Shown here piece by piece: positions 23,641-33,918 of a stretch of 64,000 nt of DNA. The notes under the pieces are model-generated. The model saw nothing but the letters and a program-made list of their open reading frames with translations, searched no databases and had not been told where the DNA came from. Each line of letters begins with the position of its first letter. Position 1 is the stretch's first letter. Origin of the DNA: Nemertoderma westbladi (Eukaryota; Xenacoelomorpha; Nemertodermatida; Nemertodermatidae); NCBI GenBank assembly GCA_032718475.1, contig JAUCBJ010007281.1:25879-89878 (forward strand). The letters are read 5' to 3'. The position numbers and the translations under genes were made by a program.

Positions 23641-25534
23641 TCCTCGATGAATTTAATCGAAACTTGGTATGAATGTAGTCCGGTTTAGAAAGAATCTCAA
23701 GTTTGGTCAAAAACGAACGAACGTAACGAGTTTACAATGTATACGAGTATCCATCTGCCATAAATCAGCAGTTACTCTCACAGTTTCGAGACTTTGCACA
23801 GTTATAAAGGTCGTTAGTCTCCGTTTAGGAAAATTATTTTACGACAAAACAGGAGGAGCACAACGAGGCTAATGAAGGAGAAGAGTATTGTAAAACTAAA
23901 AATGTCTTACTTAACTTAAATAGCCCTAGTTAGAAGGTTTACAAATGACCGTTAAAGTGTGTAAGGGCAAGCTGAAATGGATCTATATTTTTACAACTAG
24001 TTTATCACAAGCTGATAGCATCGCCTTCACTCATATGTTTTAGAAAAGACGGTTTTCGAATATGTAATAGAGATTATTATAATGTACTTTCTAATTTAGG
24101 CTCTCGTGCTGCGCGAAGGCCCCACGAACGTGTTGATACTGTCGACGGGAACAACGGGCGCGCACGGGTAGTTTCCGTTTCGGCATGAATGCTATTTAGG
24201 GACTAGCCATAAGCGCATATCCGTGGCTACATCGTGCGTAAAATAAGAAATAATAAGATATGAATACACACAATTAATATTAATACTCCAACTCCAGACA
24301 TCGTGAAACTACTTTATGAATATAGAATAGTTCATATTATATTCGAATGGGTATGAATTTTGAATAATAAACCACCGATTTATTATGTTTACGACCGCAC
24401 GCCTTCACGAGAAGAGAGACCTAACGCTCTACCTGACTACCTACCGAATTTGACTCATATAGATAGTTCTAACATTACGCCCATTTTATGATCCCATCAT
24501 TTAATTAAAACGAATAAATAAATTAGTTCCCCTCGTAAAATATCACCAACCTATAATATGAAATATTATCGACTTATATATATATATATGAATCATATAG
24601 TATGGGAGTTTCATTAAAGTGAATAAATCACTAACTCAGTATAGTAGAGTAATTTGCATCAATCGAAGGTTTGTAGGGAATATTATTTTACACCTGAAAC
24701 ACAAAATCTGAAAATTATATACTGTATATATATTATATTATTATTATGACGGACGGACGGAATGACGGACGGACGGTGGGCGGTTTACTATGTAATATGT
24801 AACGGGAAGTTGATATAACTGAATTTGGTAGTGCCGCGCCAATTGTATACTATTGAATACTCAAGCTATTTAACTTATTTTATTCTGATGTGCACCCACT
24901 CTACCCCACCCATCATCCCCAAACCATACGACCATACCATACCGTGCCGTACCATACCCCGCACCACACCACACCATACCGACCGGATCAAACTGCAACC
25001 ATCCCACAGGTAGGTAGGTGCTCTCCTCAGGAATCAAAGTCATAATTTTAAGAAGAATCAATAAAACCGCATACTGAAGTAGTAACTATATACTGTATAA
25101 CAGCAAACACTATTGCACCCCAGTAGGACTCCAGTTTTTCTCTATTCTAGCCCTGCGTAATGCGTATAATACATACCACTAATGTGGGCTTTACTTGGCT
25201 TGATTATTTTGTTGCAGTTAATTGCACGTATAGAAATTAATTTGACAGTACTATTGTTTGGTTCTAAGCTTTGACAAGGGCAACCACCCATGCCATGGTT
25301 TTATCCATCTTATCAGTGTGAACTCCACCTGAATTTCTATCTTTCCTTATCAGATAGAAACTAATCGCTCGCTACCATGAGTTGGACCTGTAACTCCTCC
25401 CCATCAGGCCATCACTTGCCAAAAACAACAAAGTGGATAAAAATGGTAAACTGAAATTATACTGTATGTAATGAAAAGAAAAACCAGCGCTAAGTGTCCT
25501 GAATTTCATAGTAAAATATTACCAAACAGCAAAC

Positions 25535-25564
25535 GTTTCGATTATATAAAATAACCATCATCAG
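25535..25564 (-). ncRNA. Hammerhead-ribozyme-like core of the PLE
   Basis: On the minus strand CTGATGA is followed by a potential stem II (GGTTAT, loop TTTAT, ATAATC) and GAAAC, the two conserved core strings of a hammerhead. A short stem III (AC with GT) can be drawn. Stem I pairs for only two bases before a mismatch, and one extra U lies beside the core. The element may be degenerate, or need tertiary contacts or dimeric form to fold. Activity is not established. Confidence 0.55.
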
Positions 25565-25699
25565 TGCGATCAAGCAGTTCAATGCAGAGAATAAAAACTA
25601 ATATATAATTAAGAGAAGAAAGCTATAAATTGCAACCTAAATATAAAAACTAACTAAAGGCAAAAAATATACTATGGAATGTCAACATGTGCACAACTA

Positions 25700-26148
25700 C
25701 AGAAGGGCGGTCTAACCAGAAAATAAAGCTGGCTTTATACAACTAAAACCAGTCTGTGTGTTTAGGGTAGGGCGTATATCTCGAATGTACAATGACTCCT
25801 TAATGTAGGTATCGAAACCATTTGTAGCAGCACCAATAATTTTGAAATTATCAGTTGTACAGATAGCGTGATCAGTTTCTAAACAATGATCGTATATGGC
25901 TGAATCCTTCGGTACCGATAGCCTACCGGTAAGGAAGGAGCGGCCAGCATGCTCTCCTACGCGAACAGCAAGGTGTCTGACAGTTTTACCTACATAAGTA
26001 CTGTAGCATTGCAGCTACCACAGGAATATAAATAGACAACTTTGGAACGGGTACATGAAGGGGACGCTTGTCCTTATAACTGAAGAATGAACCAAGTCTG
26101 ACAGATGGCCTAAAAATGACCTTTAGTTCTATATGCGCAAAGTTGGTA
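25700..26148 (-). pseudogene. PLE GIY-YIG endonuclease domain, frameshifted
   Basis: The minus strand reads through a linker (IFRPSVRLGSFFSYKDKRPL), then VVYLYSCGSCNAT in a CCHH-type context, then after a few-base shift YVGKTVRHLAVRVGEHAGRS, and YDHCLETDHAI. These are the tyrosines, Arg and His/Glu region of the GIY-YIG nuclease of Penelope-like elements, which nicks target DNA. The frameshift between CNAT and YVGK disables this copy. Confidence 0.85.
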
Positions 26149-26157
26149 TTAAATAAT

Positions 26158-27464
26158 CGCAATAATTTTTATTGTCCGTTTAAATCACTCATGATGTCCT
26201 TTTTTTTTTACTTTTTATGTCCTCCAGAAATTTACCGTTAGGTTCCATGCTACCGGTTTCTCTACTGCTGTTCTCTCAGGCTATGAGTACCGGTATTAGC
26301 TTTTTTTTTTACTTTTAATGTCCTCCAGAAATTTATCGTTAGGTTCCATGCTACCGGTTTCTCTACTGCTGTTCTCTCAGGCTACCAGTACCGGTATTAG
26401 TATAGAGCACTATTTTGCAGTATTGCATGTACAGATGTACTGTAGGTATAAAGCAGGTATTTTAGGTATTTTAGTACCGGTACCGGCACCAGTACTGCTG
26501 TAGGCCTACTGTGTAGCCTACCATTTAAATACGGTACTGGTAGGCCTACCGGCTGATCGGTTGTTTTGGTTAGAAAATCCCGCCTCTGTAACCTGCCCCT
26601 TTCCCTCAATTAGTTAAATGATCGTTTATTGTTTTGGTTAGAAAATCCCGCCTCTGTAACATGCTCCTTTCCCTCAATTAGTTAAGTGATCGTTTATTGT
26701 TTTGGTTAGAAAATCCCGCCTCTGTGACCTGCTCCTTTCCCTCAATTAGTTAAGTGATCGTTAATTGTTTTGGTTAGGAAATCCCGCCTCTGTAACCTGC
26801 TCCTTTCTCTCAATTGGTAATGTTATCGTTTATTGTTTTGGTTAGAAAAGACCATCTATGTAACCTGCTCTTTTCCTTCATTTGGTAAAGTGATTGTTTA
26901 TTGTTTTGGTTAGAAAATTCCGCCTATGTAACCTGCTCCTTTCCCTGATTTGGTAAAGTGACCGTTTATTGTTTTGGTTAGAAAGGCTAGCCTCTGTAAC
27001 CTGCTCCTTTCCTTCATTTGGTAAAGTGACTGTTTATTGTTTTGGTTAGAAAATCCGGCCTTAACCTGCTCCTTTCCATCAATTGGTAATTGTTTTTGGC
27101 TATAAAATGAGTGTTTTGCTACGTCATGTGGTAATCGATTATCGACAACAACCACAAACTATTAAATTTAGAGTCTTTTACCACAGGCACATATGGAAAT
27201 CTATCTTATAGTCTATAAATCATGGAATTTTGAATGTTTTGGCACAGGCATAGTGAAACCAACTGTCCGACAGACCAGAAATCAACAAATTTTGAATGTT
27301 TTGGCATAGGCATGTTGAAATCAACTGTCTGACAGTCCAGAAATCAGCAGTCTGACAGTTTGAAGAAATACATACATAAAAAGGTCAACAAAAGTCATTA
27401 TGCACAATTCGTAAAAAAATGAGGACAAAAAAAGTCAAATAAAAGGACATAAAAAATCACTGCC
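26158..27464. mobile_element. Non-autonomous DNA transposon inside the PLE, 9-bp target duplication
   Basis: TTAAATAAT occurs at 26149-26157 and 27465-27473. The ends are imperfect inverted repeats: about 15 of 20 positions match between CGCAATAATTTTTATTGTCC and the complement of the right end, which reads GGCAGTGATTTTTTATGTCC. Removing the element and one duplicate leaves the PLE linker in one frame. No transposase is encoded. Inside are a 101-bp tandem duplication (about 26200-26400), a 67-bp minisatellite and a 63-bp duplication (27229-27352). A 9-bp duplication suits Mutator-like elements, but the superfamily is not proven. Confidence 0.75.
26545..27095 (+). repeat. 67-bp minisatellite, about 8 copies
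   Basis: Each unit contains GTTTATTGTTTTGGTTAGAA, then CGCCTCTGTAACCTGCTCC, then TTTCCCTCAATTAGTTAAG-like text. The same opening motif appears once at about 35585 and once at 43668, so the unit comes from a dispersed repeat. Confidence 0.9.
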
Positions 27465-27473
27465 TTAAATAAT

Positions 27474-28245
27474 TTACGTAATCTATTCCTAATTAAATAA
27501 CTAAATTCCCCAGCAAACGGTAGTACTAGATACACGCTCTTTCTTTCTACTACATGTAGGTGCCGGAACTGGCTGAGGCAGCTGGGCACGGTATATAAAT
27601 AACCTAGTGATGTCATTAAGTAGTTTCATGGGATACCCATTACGTAACAAAATAGAATATAGTTAGGTCTGTTAGTGGGTCGTTGAAAATAATATAGTTA
27701 GATGGAATATGAAAAATTCTATATATTAAAGTGAAAACAAGGCCGAATTTGTAACGGAAGGGGATGAAGGAGTAATAACTAGTGTACAAACTAGTGAACG
27801 TGGGTTTTCGATACACCGAAGTGGAAAATCCAAAATCACTAAGCTGTGTTACTTTAATATCCAGAAAAGGTATATATCTATTATTTTCAGATTCGCAAGT
27901 GAACTCAATTTTGGGATGTTGTTTGTTTAGGTAAGCCAAAAATAGTTGGGATTGTTCTATTGTGTCAAAAACTATAAATGTTTCATCGACATACCGACGG
28001 TATAACGAAGGGGGACAATTTTTAATTTTGAGTTCGTGATGTGCCAGAAAAGCATTAACTAAATTAGCTAAAACTTGGCCTAAGGGGGACCCCATTGCCA
28101 CGCCGTCACATTGACTAAATAATGAATTGTCAAAAGTGAAATAATTATTATGCAGGGCAAAACGTAGTAGAGTTCTCATTTGTTCTTTACTGAGTCCCTT
28201 AATAAGTATTGGACTTGAATATATGTATTCAAGATTTATCAGTCG
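27474..28245 (-). pseudogene. PLE reverse transcriptase with YVDE in place of YVDD
   Basis: Recognisable PLE motifs in order: GLSKEQMRTLLRFALHNN, CDGVAMGSPLGQVLANLVNA, YRRYVDETFIVF, FLDIKVT, VYRKPTFT and IFHIPSNYIIF. The usual catalytic pair in RYVDDTF is changed to Asp-Glu. A frameshift near 27640 moves to the frame with RNGYPMKLLNDITRLFIYR. A second shift leads to VYLVLPFAGEFSYLIRNRLR, which stops at the inserted transposon. The N-terminal part of the RT is missing beyond 28245. Confidence 0.87.
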
Positions 28246-28361
28246 ATTCTAAAATGAATGTTTCACACGCAATTTTACGGTGGTATCCGGATAATGAATA
28301 CGAATATAACACTCCAACACAAATCGAGTCTTTACACGATCATCACCCGGTACATTCTTAT

Positions 28362-28477
28362 CAAGTCCCGAATGGGTTCCCATTCCCAAGTCTCGAATGG
28401 GTTCTCACTCCCATCTCCCCCCAAGTCTCGAATGGGTTCTCACTCCAGGTCTCGAATGGGTTCCCACTCCCATGTCC
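28362..28477 (+). repeat. Short minisatellite beside the LINE-A insertion
   Basis: Four or five degenerate copies of a unit containing AAGTCTCGAATGGGTTCTCA. The last copy ends in CCACTCCCATGTCC, the LINE-A target duplication. Confidence 0.8.
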
Positions 28478-31400
28478 TACTACTACTAGGATCGGCATGC
28501 TGCATTGCAGCTGCATTTTTAAGAATGCTGTGCCGGCTTGTCAACAAAATTGCACAACTCCCTATCACCCATGACATTTGCTAGATCATCCGCATCTTTA
28601 AGGCCAGTGTCCTTTAAGATGCGTCTCAAGAAAGTCATGGGCTGTCCACCATGCTTATTCACTCCATGAGGCTGCCAAAGTACAATATTATGCACTGGCT
28701 GGTCCTCACGGCGAAAGCAATGTCCTGCAAAGCGGAGGCGATTTTGTTCTAGTGTCAAGCTTGGGGGAACCAATGAGACACCTCCAATGTTATATAGTGT
28801 CTGGTTGGAGATGTGTGCATTGTACTTGACACAATGAACCCGGCGTAGCATTCTTGTGAATGTGCCATCCAGAGATTTGGTGTCCTCAGCAGTTAGAGCC
28901 CAGCATGGACTCCCGTAGAGGAGTACTGGAACTAAAGCTGCTCTAAATAATCGGACCTTAAGTTTCCAATTAATTCTCGGTGACTTCCAAATCTTGGAAA
29001 GCCTATTCAAGGCTGCCCATGCCTTTCCCTTACGTATTCGAAGGTCCTCACCTGACTTCCGGATCCATGATCCCAGGTAACAGAAGTCGTCCACATGCTC
29101 AAGCATACCATCCTTTGAGCTTATGCTCATCCGATCAGAGACTTGCTGAGGACTTTCAGAGTTAACTGTCAGAATTTTGGTCTTTCTGGAGTTAATAAAA
29201 AGACCAACACTAGAAGCAGCATGTTCTAATGAGCTGAGGAGCCGTTGGGCTCCCTCTAATGATTCTGAGAGTACTCCTAAGTCATCAGCAAAGTCTAGAT
29301 CAGTTAGGTACTTGGCAGGATTTCCTCGACTTCTGGAGCCAGTAGGTGGAGTTATCATCACCCCATCATCATTATAATGATCTAAGGACATGCGTAGAAC
29401 ATAGTCAACCACAATGATGAACAAGAATGGTGCAAGTGTGTCTCCTTGGAGGACGCCCCATAACACTTCAAATGGTTCTGTGTCACCATCAACAGTAGAC
29501 ACAAATGTTGTCGAACCATCATATACTGATCTGATTGCTGCAATAATTTCATCAGGAATCCCATATAATGAAAGTATGCTGAACATACGTGAGCGAGAGA
29601 CTGAATCAAAGGCCTTGAAGAATTCAACAAAGATAACAGCCAGATGCCTGTCTTTCTTTTTTGATAACTCTTCAATTATCCTTCTAAGTGCCAAAATGGG
29701 CTCCATGGTCCCACGACCTTTACGGAACCCATTCTGATTTCCACGGAGCAGTCTCTCAATGGGATCCCTGATGCGATTTAATAGAATCCTATTGTATAGC
29801 TTTGCAGCAATCGAGATCAATGATATTCCCCGAAAAGAACCATAGAGTGTTAGGTTGCCCTTCTTGGGAACTGGCACCAACTTATTTCTTTTCATTTCTT
29901 GTGGGACTCTTGTTGTTCGGTACATGTCTACTATGATGGGATAGATGAGCTTTAAACACTCAGGTATTTTAAAGACCTCAGGGGGAACACCATCTACTCC
30001 ACTGGCACGATTGGTCTTAATGCTCTTTGCAGCAGCCTTCACTTCTGCAAAGGAGATATCGCCAATGGGAATATCTGGGAGTACAGACTCAGACACTTTT
30101 ACTTCTATAAAGTTATCAGGCAATACCCTGTCATTATTGAGGAGCTTTTCAAAGTGGGCTTGCCAACCATTGAGGCAATCGGCTGGTGATTCAGCCTTAA
30201 CCTTGGTGGTTGGTTGGCTTTTCCGCCCAGTAAGCAGATTGATCGATTTCCATGCCTGGGATGATTGCCTGCTGTCGTCAGCATCATTGATGGCATCAAC
30301 CTGTTGGTTTATTAGCTCCTGTAGATTAGCAGAGTACTGCCTGTTCAGGGACCTAGATGCAGCCTTAACTGCATTCTTGGCCGCTGTAGTCTGTTTGAGG
30401 CGGGACTCTTTCTGCGCCTTATGAAGGTCATTTCGGCACTTCTGAATTTTGTTGTCAGTCCAGGGGGCCCTTTTCCTGTTTCGAGGGTATACAGGAAATG
30501 TTTCTGCAGCTGCTAACTTAACTGCTTCTGTAAAGGCAGTATAGCCCTCACAGTGATCTGCCACCTCAGAGGCTAGAGCCTCATACCTGTTGCTCAGCTG
30601 TAGTGTGAAGCTGGATCTCACACTTGGCTGTTGCAACAGAGAGGACCAGTCATGCCGCGTCAAGGCAGATTTCGTTGTTCTGATAGCACGCAGACTAAGT
30701 CTTACCTTGGCCACAATAAGGCGGTGATCACTGGAGAAGGGTCGAAGTGTAAATGCATTACAGTCTTGTATAGAGCTCCTGTATTTCCTACGAAACAGAA
30801 TATGGTCTATCTGGGACTTGTGACCACTGGGTCCACTATGAGTCCATAGCTTTCCAGTTCGCTTCTTGAACTGGGTTCCAGCCGAAAACAATCCATTTCC
30901 AAAGATAAAATCCTGAAGATGGACAGAATTTCGGTTAACACTATTGCTATAGACCCAGGGCGATGTAGGTGATTGATGCAGACTTGCATTAAAGTCTCCC
31001 AGGAATGTTAAGAATGCATGCTGATCCACTCCATCAGTAGCTGCTTGTAGATTGTGGTAGAAATTTTCCACCTCCTCTACAGGGGCAACACTAGTTGGAG
31101 AGTAGCACACAATCAGAACCACCTTAGGAAACTTCTTAGCCAGTCTTCGAGAACATGAGAAGTGGCAACGGATGATGCGGTTAGAGATTTGGTCTATTTT
31201 GTCCAATGCTGCATGTGCAGTTGGATTCATCAATAGACCAATTCCACCATTGCCACTATCATCTGCTGACGCGAGGGCGAGTCGCCAACCGCCCCCCATG
31301 TCCTTAATCAGAACCTCATCAGTCTGTCCAGTCTGCATTCGGTGCTCTTGAACACCCACTGCGCTAAGAGAAAGCTTATCTGCCAAGGCAGTCGGCTCAC

Positions 31401-32389
31401 CTTGTCGCATTGGGGACCCGAGTGTTAGGGTGTTTACTGAGGCTAGTCTTGTGACTTGCCTCAGATTCACCAATGGCTTTGTTGGTCGGGGTGGAACATG
31501 AGAGTAGCCTCCAACTCCAGAATCCCTCTCCCCATCACAATCTGGCCTTCTTGGTGACCCAGGGTTTGGGCCAGAAAGGTCATCAGGAAAGGGACTCAAA
31601 TAATTGTTGGCTGCTCTCTCTCCAGTAGGGGGTGAGACAGGCAGCCGGTCAGGAGTTAACTGATGCCTGTGAGGCCGATTGTGTCCGGTAATTCCACTGG
31701 CCTCTAGTGGCCGGACCTCCGCATTGCTAATGTAATCCATAGTGGGGGTTGTGGGGTGCTTTTTTGCCGAGTCAGCTCTCGGGGCAAATACCACACCCTG
31801 GTTTGCCATTCCACAGGGTGGGTGTCGCAATGGAGTCAGATATGAGGCCCATCACCCATATCTACTCTGGCGCACATGACCCACCATTGGCTGTTGCAGC
31901 TCATCTGCTGGGTCATGCCCTGTACCCTTGCTGCCAGGTGCAGGTCGCAGTGAAGTGCTCTCAGAGTGGACATGAGAACACTCTACTCCTGACCAGCCAT
32001 TGGTAGTTCACCATCTGCCTGGTCAGGCCATATACCCCTGCAGCCAAGTATATTATTATTGTTATTATCGTACAGTGAATAAGAAATAATTATGCACGTA
32101 CAATTCGACAGACATAAATAGCACAATAATATAATGTAAGATTTTATATAGTTATTATGTAATAAATAAGTAAATGTATATCTATTTTGGACCAAAAATA
32201 AACGACAATGGGTCCTTAATCCAGGACCAAGGGCGTCCCTATCCCAGAACGAAGGGGGTCCTAGTTACAGGACCAGATTTGCCCTAGTAAGAGGGTCTAT
32301 GCAGCTACAGGTGGCACCTCCTTTATGCTGCATAGAGGTGGCAAGTTTTCTTGATCAGTGACCTAGAATACCTGACCTGACCTAACTGA
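28478..32389 (-). mobile_element. Full-length LINE-A (RTE-like) with perfect 14-bp target duplication
   Basis: CCACTCCCATGTCC at 28464-28477 is repeated exactly at 32390-32403. Reading the minus strand, the element has a 5' UTR of about 580 bp, one uninterrupted ORF, a 3' UTR of about 30 bp and a TAG-repeat tail. The intact frame and perfect duplication indicate a recent insertion. The 5' UTR carries a 156-bp AT-rich insert at about 32054-32209 that the copy at 16907-20640 lacks. A single ORF and very short 3' UTR with a simple-repeat tail fit RTE-type elements; the clade still needs a tree. Confidence 0.96.
28519..31809 (-). CDS. LINE-A polyprotein: APE endonuclease plus reverse transcriptase (1096 aa)
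   Basis: Used for target-primed reverse transcription. I chose the ATG at 31809 (MANQGVVF); the frame is open further upstream only via a TTG. Residues 1-110 are Pro-rich and unrecognised. The APE endonuclease shows N126 (SVNTLTLGSP), E155 (VGVQEHR), GDFN at 271-274, IDH near 335 and SDH at 360-362. The RT has FRGISLISIAAKLYNRILLN, QNGFRKGRGT, motif A VIFVEFFKAFDSV, GVLQGDTLAPFLF and FADD at 840-843. The motif A Asp, a metal ligand in all RTs, is Glu (E729), while other copies here have Asp. The C-terminal region ends with LAGHCFRRED and DTGLKDADDLANVMGDREL. The frame is intact, but the enzyme is probably impaired by E729. Confidence 0.95.
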   Translation of the reverse strand: MANQGVVFAPRADSAKKHPTTPTMDYISNAEVRPLEASGITGHNRPHRHQLTPDRLPVSPPTGERAANNYLSPFPDDLSGPNPGSPRRPDCDGERDSGVGGYSHVPPRPTKPLVNLRQVTRLASVNTLTLGSPMRQGEPTALADKLSLSAVGVQEHRMQTGQTDEVLIKDMGGGWRLALASADDSGNGGIGLLMNPTAHAALDKIDQISNRIIRCHFSCSRRLAKKFPKVVLIVCYSPTSVAPVEEVENFYHNLQAATDGVDQHAFLTFLGDFNASLHQSPTSPWVYSNSVNRNSVHLQDFIFGNGLFSAGTQFKKRTGKLWTHSGPSGHKSQIDHILFRRKYRSSIQDCNAFTLRPFSSDHRLIVAKVRLSLRAIRTTKSALTRHDWSSLLQQPSVRSSFTLQLSNRYEALASEVADHCEGYTAFTEAVKLAAAETFPVYPRNRKRAPWTDNKIQKCRNDLHKAQKESRLKQTTAAKNAVKAASRSLNRQYSANLQELINQQVDAINDADDSRQSSQAWKSINLLTGRKSQPTTKVKAESPADCLNGWQAHFEKLLNNDRVLPDNFIEVKVSESVLPDIPIGDISFAEVKAAAKSIKTNRASGVDGVPPEVFKIPECLKLIYPIIVDMYRTTRVPQEMKRNKLVPVPKKGNLTLYGSFRGISLISIAAKLYNRILLNRIRDPIERLLRGNQNGFRKGRGTMEPILALRRIIEELSKKKDRHLAVIFVEFFKAFDSVSRSRMFSILSLYGIPDEIIAAIRSVYDGSTTFVSTVDGDTEPFEVLWGVLQGDTLAPFLFIIVVDYVLRMSLDHYNDDGVMITPPTGSRSRGNPAKYLTDLDFADDLGVLSESLEGAQRLLSSLEHAASSVGLFINSRKTKILTVNSESPQQVSDRMSISSKDGMLEHVDDFCYLGSWIRKSGEDLRIRKGKAWAALNRLSKIWKSPRINWKLKVRLFRAALVPVLLYGSPCWALTAEDTKSLDGTFTRMLRRVHCVKYNAHISNQTLYNIGGVSLVPPSLTLEQNRLRFAGHCFRREDQPVHNIVLWQPHGVNKHGGQPMTFLRRILKDTGLKDADDLANVMGDRELCNFVDKPAQHS

Positions 32390-32403
32390 CCACTCCCATG
32401 TCC

Positions 32404-32741
32404 ACTGTCCAGTCCACATATAAAGTGAACAATTCTTTTACACAATATATTTGGTTAACCATGATGGTTTTCATTAAAATCGTGTGCAGCGCAGAAAATT
32501 AAATTACTTCGCTTCCTTTTAATCCTATTATACAATATTCTACCAAAAAGAGTATCTTTAAAAGTTAAATTTAAATTTTGTTTGAATAACAATTAATTGT
32601 TTATAAGCAGTTTTCTTTAGCAGTCCTTTTGTAATATTACAAGTATCATATAAGCTGCATACAATTATTGTTACAAAGTACTTTACAGTGTTACTCAAGG
32701 CTTCATTTACACTGATAAACCAATTCTGCTCAACACTGTAG
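32404..32741. other. Spacer upstream of the EGF exon
   Basis: AT-rich, with no ORF supported. If the exon call is right this is intron, ending in a weak acceptor CAACACTGTAG at 32741. Confidence 0.4.
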
Positions 32742-33012
32742 TGTGTTACTTTAACATGGAAGGCATTAACTGCGAGCACTGCCTCCCGGGCTACTACAGA
32801 CGTGGAAGGCAATGGAGACTCACGGACAGATGCGAGCCGTGTACCGGCTGTCGTAGCAAACGGACTCACAGCGGAGGGTGTAGCAACGGGGATGGAAGCT
32901 GCGAATGTAAAACTGGTTACAGTGGACGAGATTGTAGCGATTGTGCTGACGGATACGAGTTCAGTGGTGGTCAATGTAGAGAATGCCCGTGTAGTCATCA
33001 GGGCACTGCCTT
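32742..33012 (+). CDS. Laminin-type EGF exon of a multi-exon gene (partial)
   Basis: Encodes about 90 residues of extracellular Cys-rich modules. It opens with CYFNMEGINCEHCLPGYY, matching the end of a laminin-EGF repeat (N-x-E-G-x-x-C-x-x-C-x-x-G-Y-Y). It continues with CEPCTGC, SGGCSNGDGSCECKTGYSG, RDCSDCADGYEF and CPCSHQGTA, the start of another module. The right edge is a consensus donor (CTT|GTAAGT at 33013) and the left edge an AG acceptor at 32740-32741, giving a 271-bp internal exon with intron phases 1 and 2. The architecture suits laminins, MEGF8/attractin-like or other multi-EGF proteins. No neighbouring exon was found in the window, so this is either one exon among long introns or a stranded fragment. 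Confidence 0.72.
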
Positions 33013-33405
33013 GTAAGTATTTATATTTGTAAAACGCTAATTATATATGTCGACGGTTTACCATATTAACAAAACATGTTAACGGTTTCTAAAAACCTAT
33101 TTTTATCATTTCTTACTCAAAATGAATAATCCAAACACTTACTGTATGCACAAATAAGGTATGTCACATCTTATTAAATAATGTAATATTATTAAAATAC
33201 CCCGATCCAATATGAGTATAGAGAATTTATTGGTTGGCTAATCAGCATTGCATCAAACAGAGCCAAGGAAAATAAAGAAATTGCTAATTTTTTGGTGAGT
33301 TAAACATTTGATTTATTTCTGAGTTAATTATTTATGCAGCAATGCGCATACTAGTAAAACCAGGATGTTCTAAAAAAATTTAATATCGCCATGTCACCCT
33401 CTTGA
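33013..33405. other. Spacer between EGF exon and cysH pseudogene
   Basis: AT-rich intron or intergenic sequence; no feature recognised. Confidence 0.4.
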
Positions 33406-33830
33406 CTTGCTACAATTCACCTTTAACCTGTTCATGCTATCCATCTCGAAGATTTTCATCTCTGTCCGAGTGACGGCTTGGTCTCTCCGTCTGCTGGTAA
33501 GCCATGCTGTAGCTCCCAGTATACAGCATGGCATACAGCATACTCCATCCCTCGTTTCAATGGCTCAACCTTCGTCAGTTCATGGAATCGCTCTATATTG
33601 CTTTCCCAAAGATTCCTTCCATATATTCACTGCGAAATTCTCTCTATTGCTTGCGGCTACAGCACCGTAAATTCGAAAATATGTGGATTTGGCTTTCTCG
33701 ACGAGTTCTAGGGTTTCTTAAAAGTGGTGCTTTAAAGTGAGAATGCAGAGTAAACAGTACCGGCACCGGGGTTTTGGGTTTGAGATCACCATAATAGAAA
33801 ATATAATGTCCATGATTAGTAAACCCCCTG
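33406..33830 (-). pseudogene. Partial cysH duplicate
   Basis: Diverged copy of the middle of the neighbouring PAPS reductase gene. It covers roughly residues 55-179, from the codons for KIFEMDSMNRLKVN back to VIMDIL. It lacks the first 50 and last 60 codons, including the catalytic Cys region. It carries a GCATACAGCAT-type duplication near 33525 and an insertion near 33722-33745. It is in the same orientation and about 700 bp from the intact gene, so it is a tandem segmental duplicate that decayed. Confidence 0.9.
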
Positions 33831-33918
33831 GAATATAAGTAAAAGTAACATACCACCACATAAGATGTTATAAAAATTAAAATTTCGTAACTCAACATGT
33901 CCATTGATAGTTACTTCC

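Larger units (their letters stand above)
22546..25380. other. Long non-coding stretch with small repeats
   Basis: No gene is supported. It contains an inverted repeat (22757-22905), a dispersed repeat (23528-23640), TATATA runs near 24570, a GACG tetranucleotide repeat at 24750-24780 and a degenerate CCATA/CCACA tract at 24915-24985. Confidence 0.45.
25381..28245 (-). mobile_element. Penelope-like element (PLE), broken, split by a DNA transposon
   Basis: On the minus strand the order is reverse transcriptase (28245-27474), a linker, a GIY-YIG endonuclease (about 26148-25700) and a non-coding end with a hammerhead-like motif (25535-25564). This is the standard PLE domain order, and hammerhead ribozymes are known in PLEs. 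A 1307-bp insertion at 26158-27464 separates the RT-linker from the endonuclease. Frameshifts and an altered catalytic box make this copy inactive. Confidence 0.88.
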
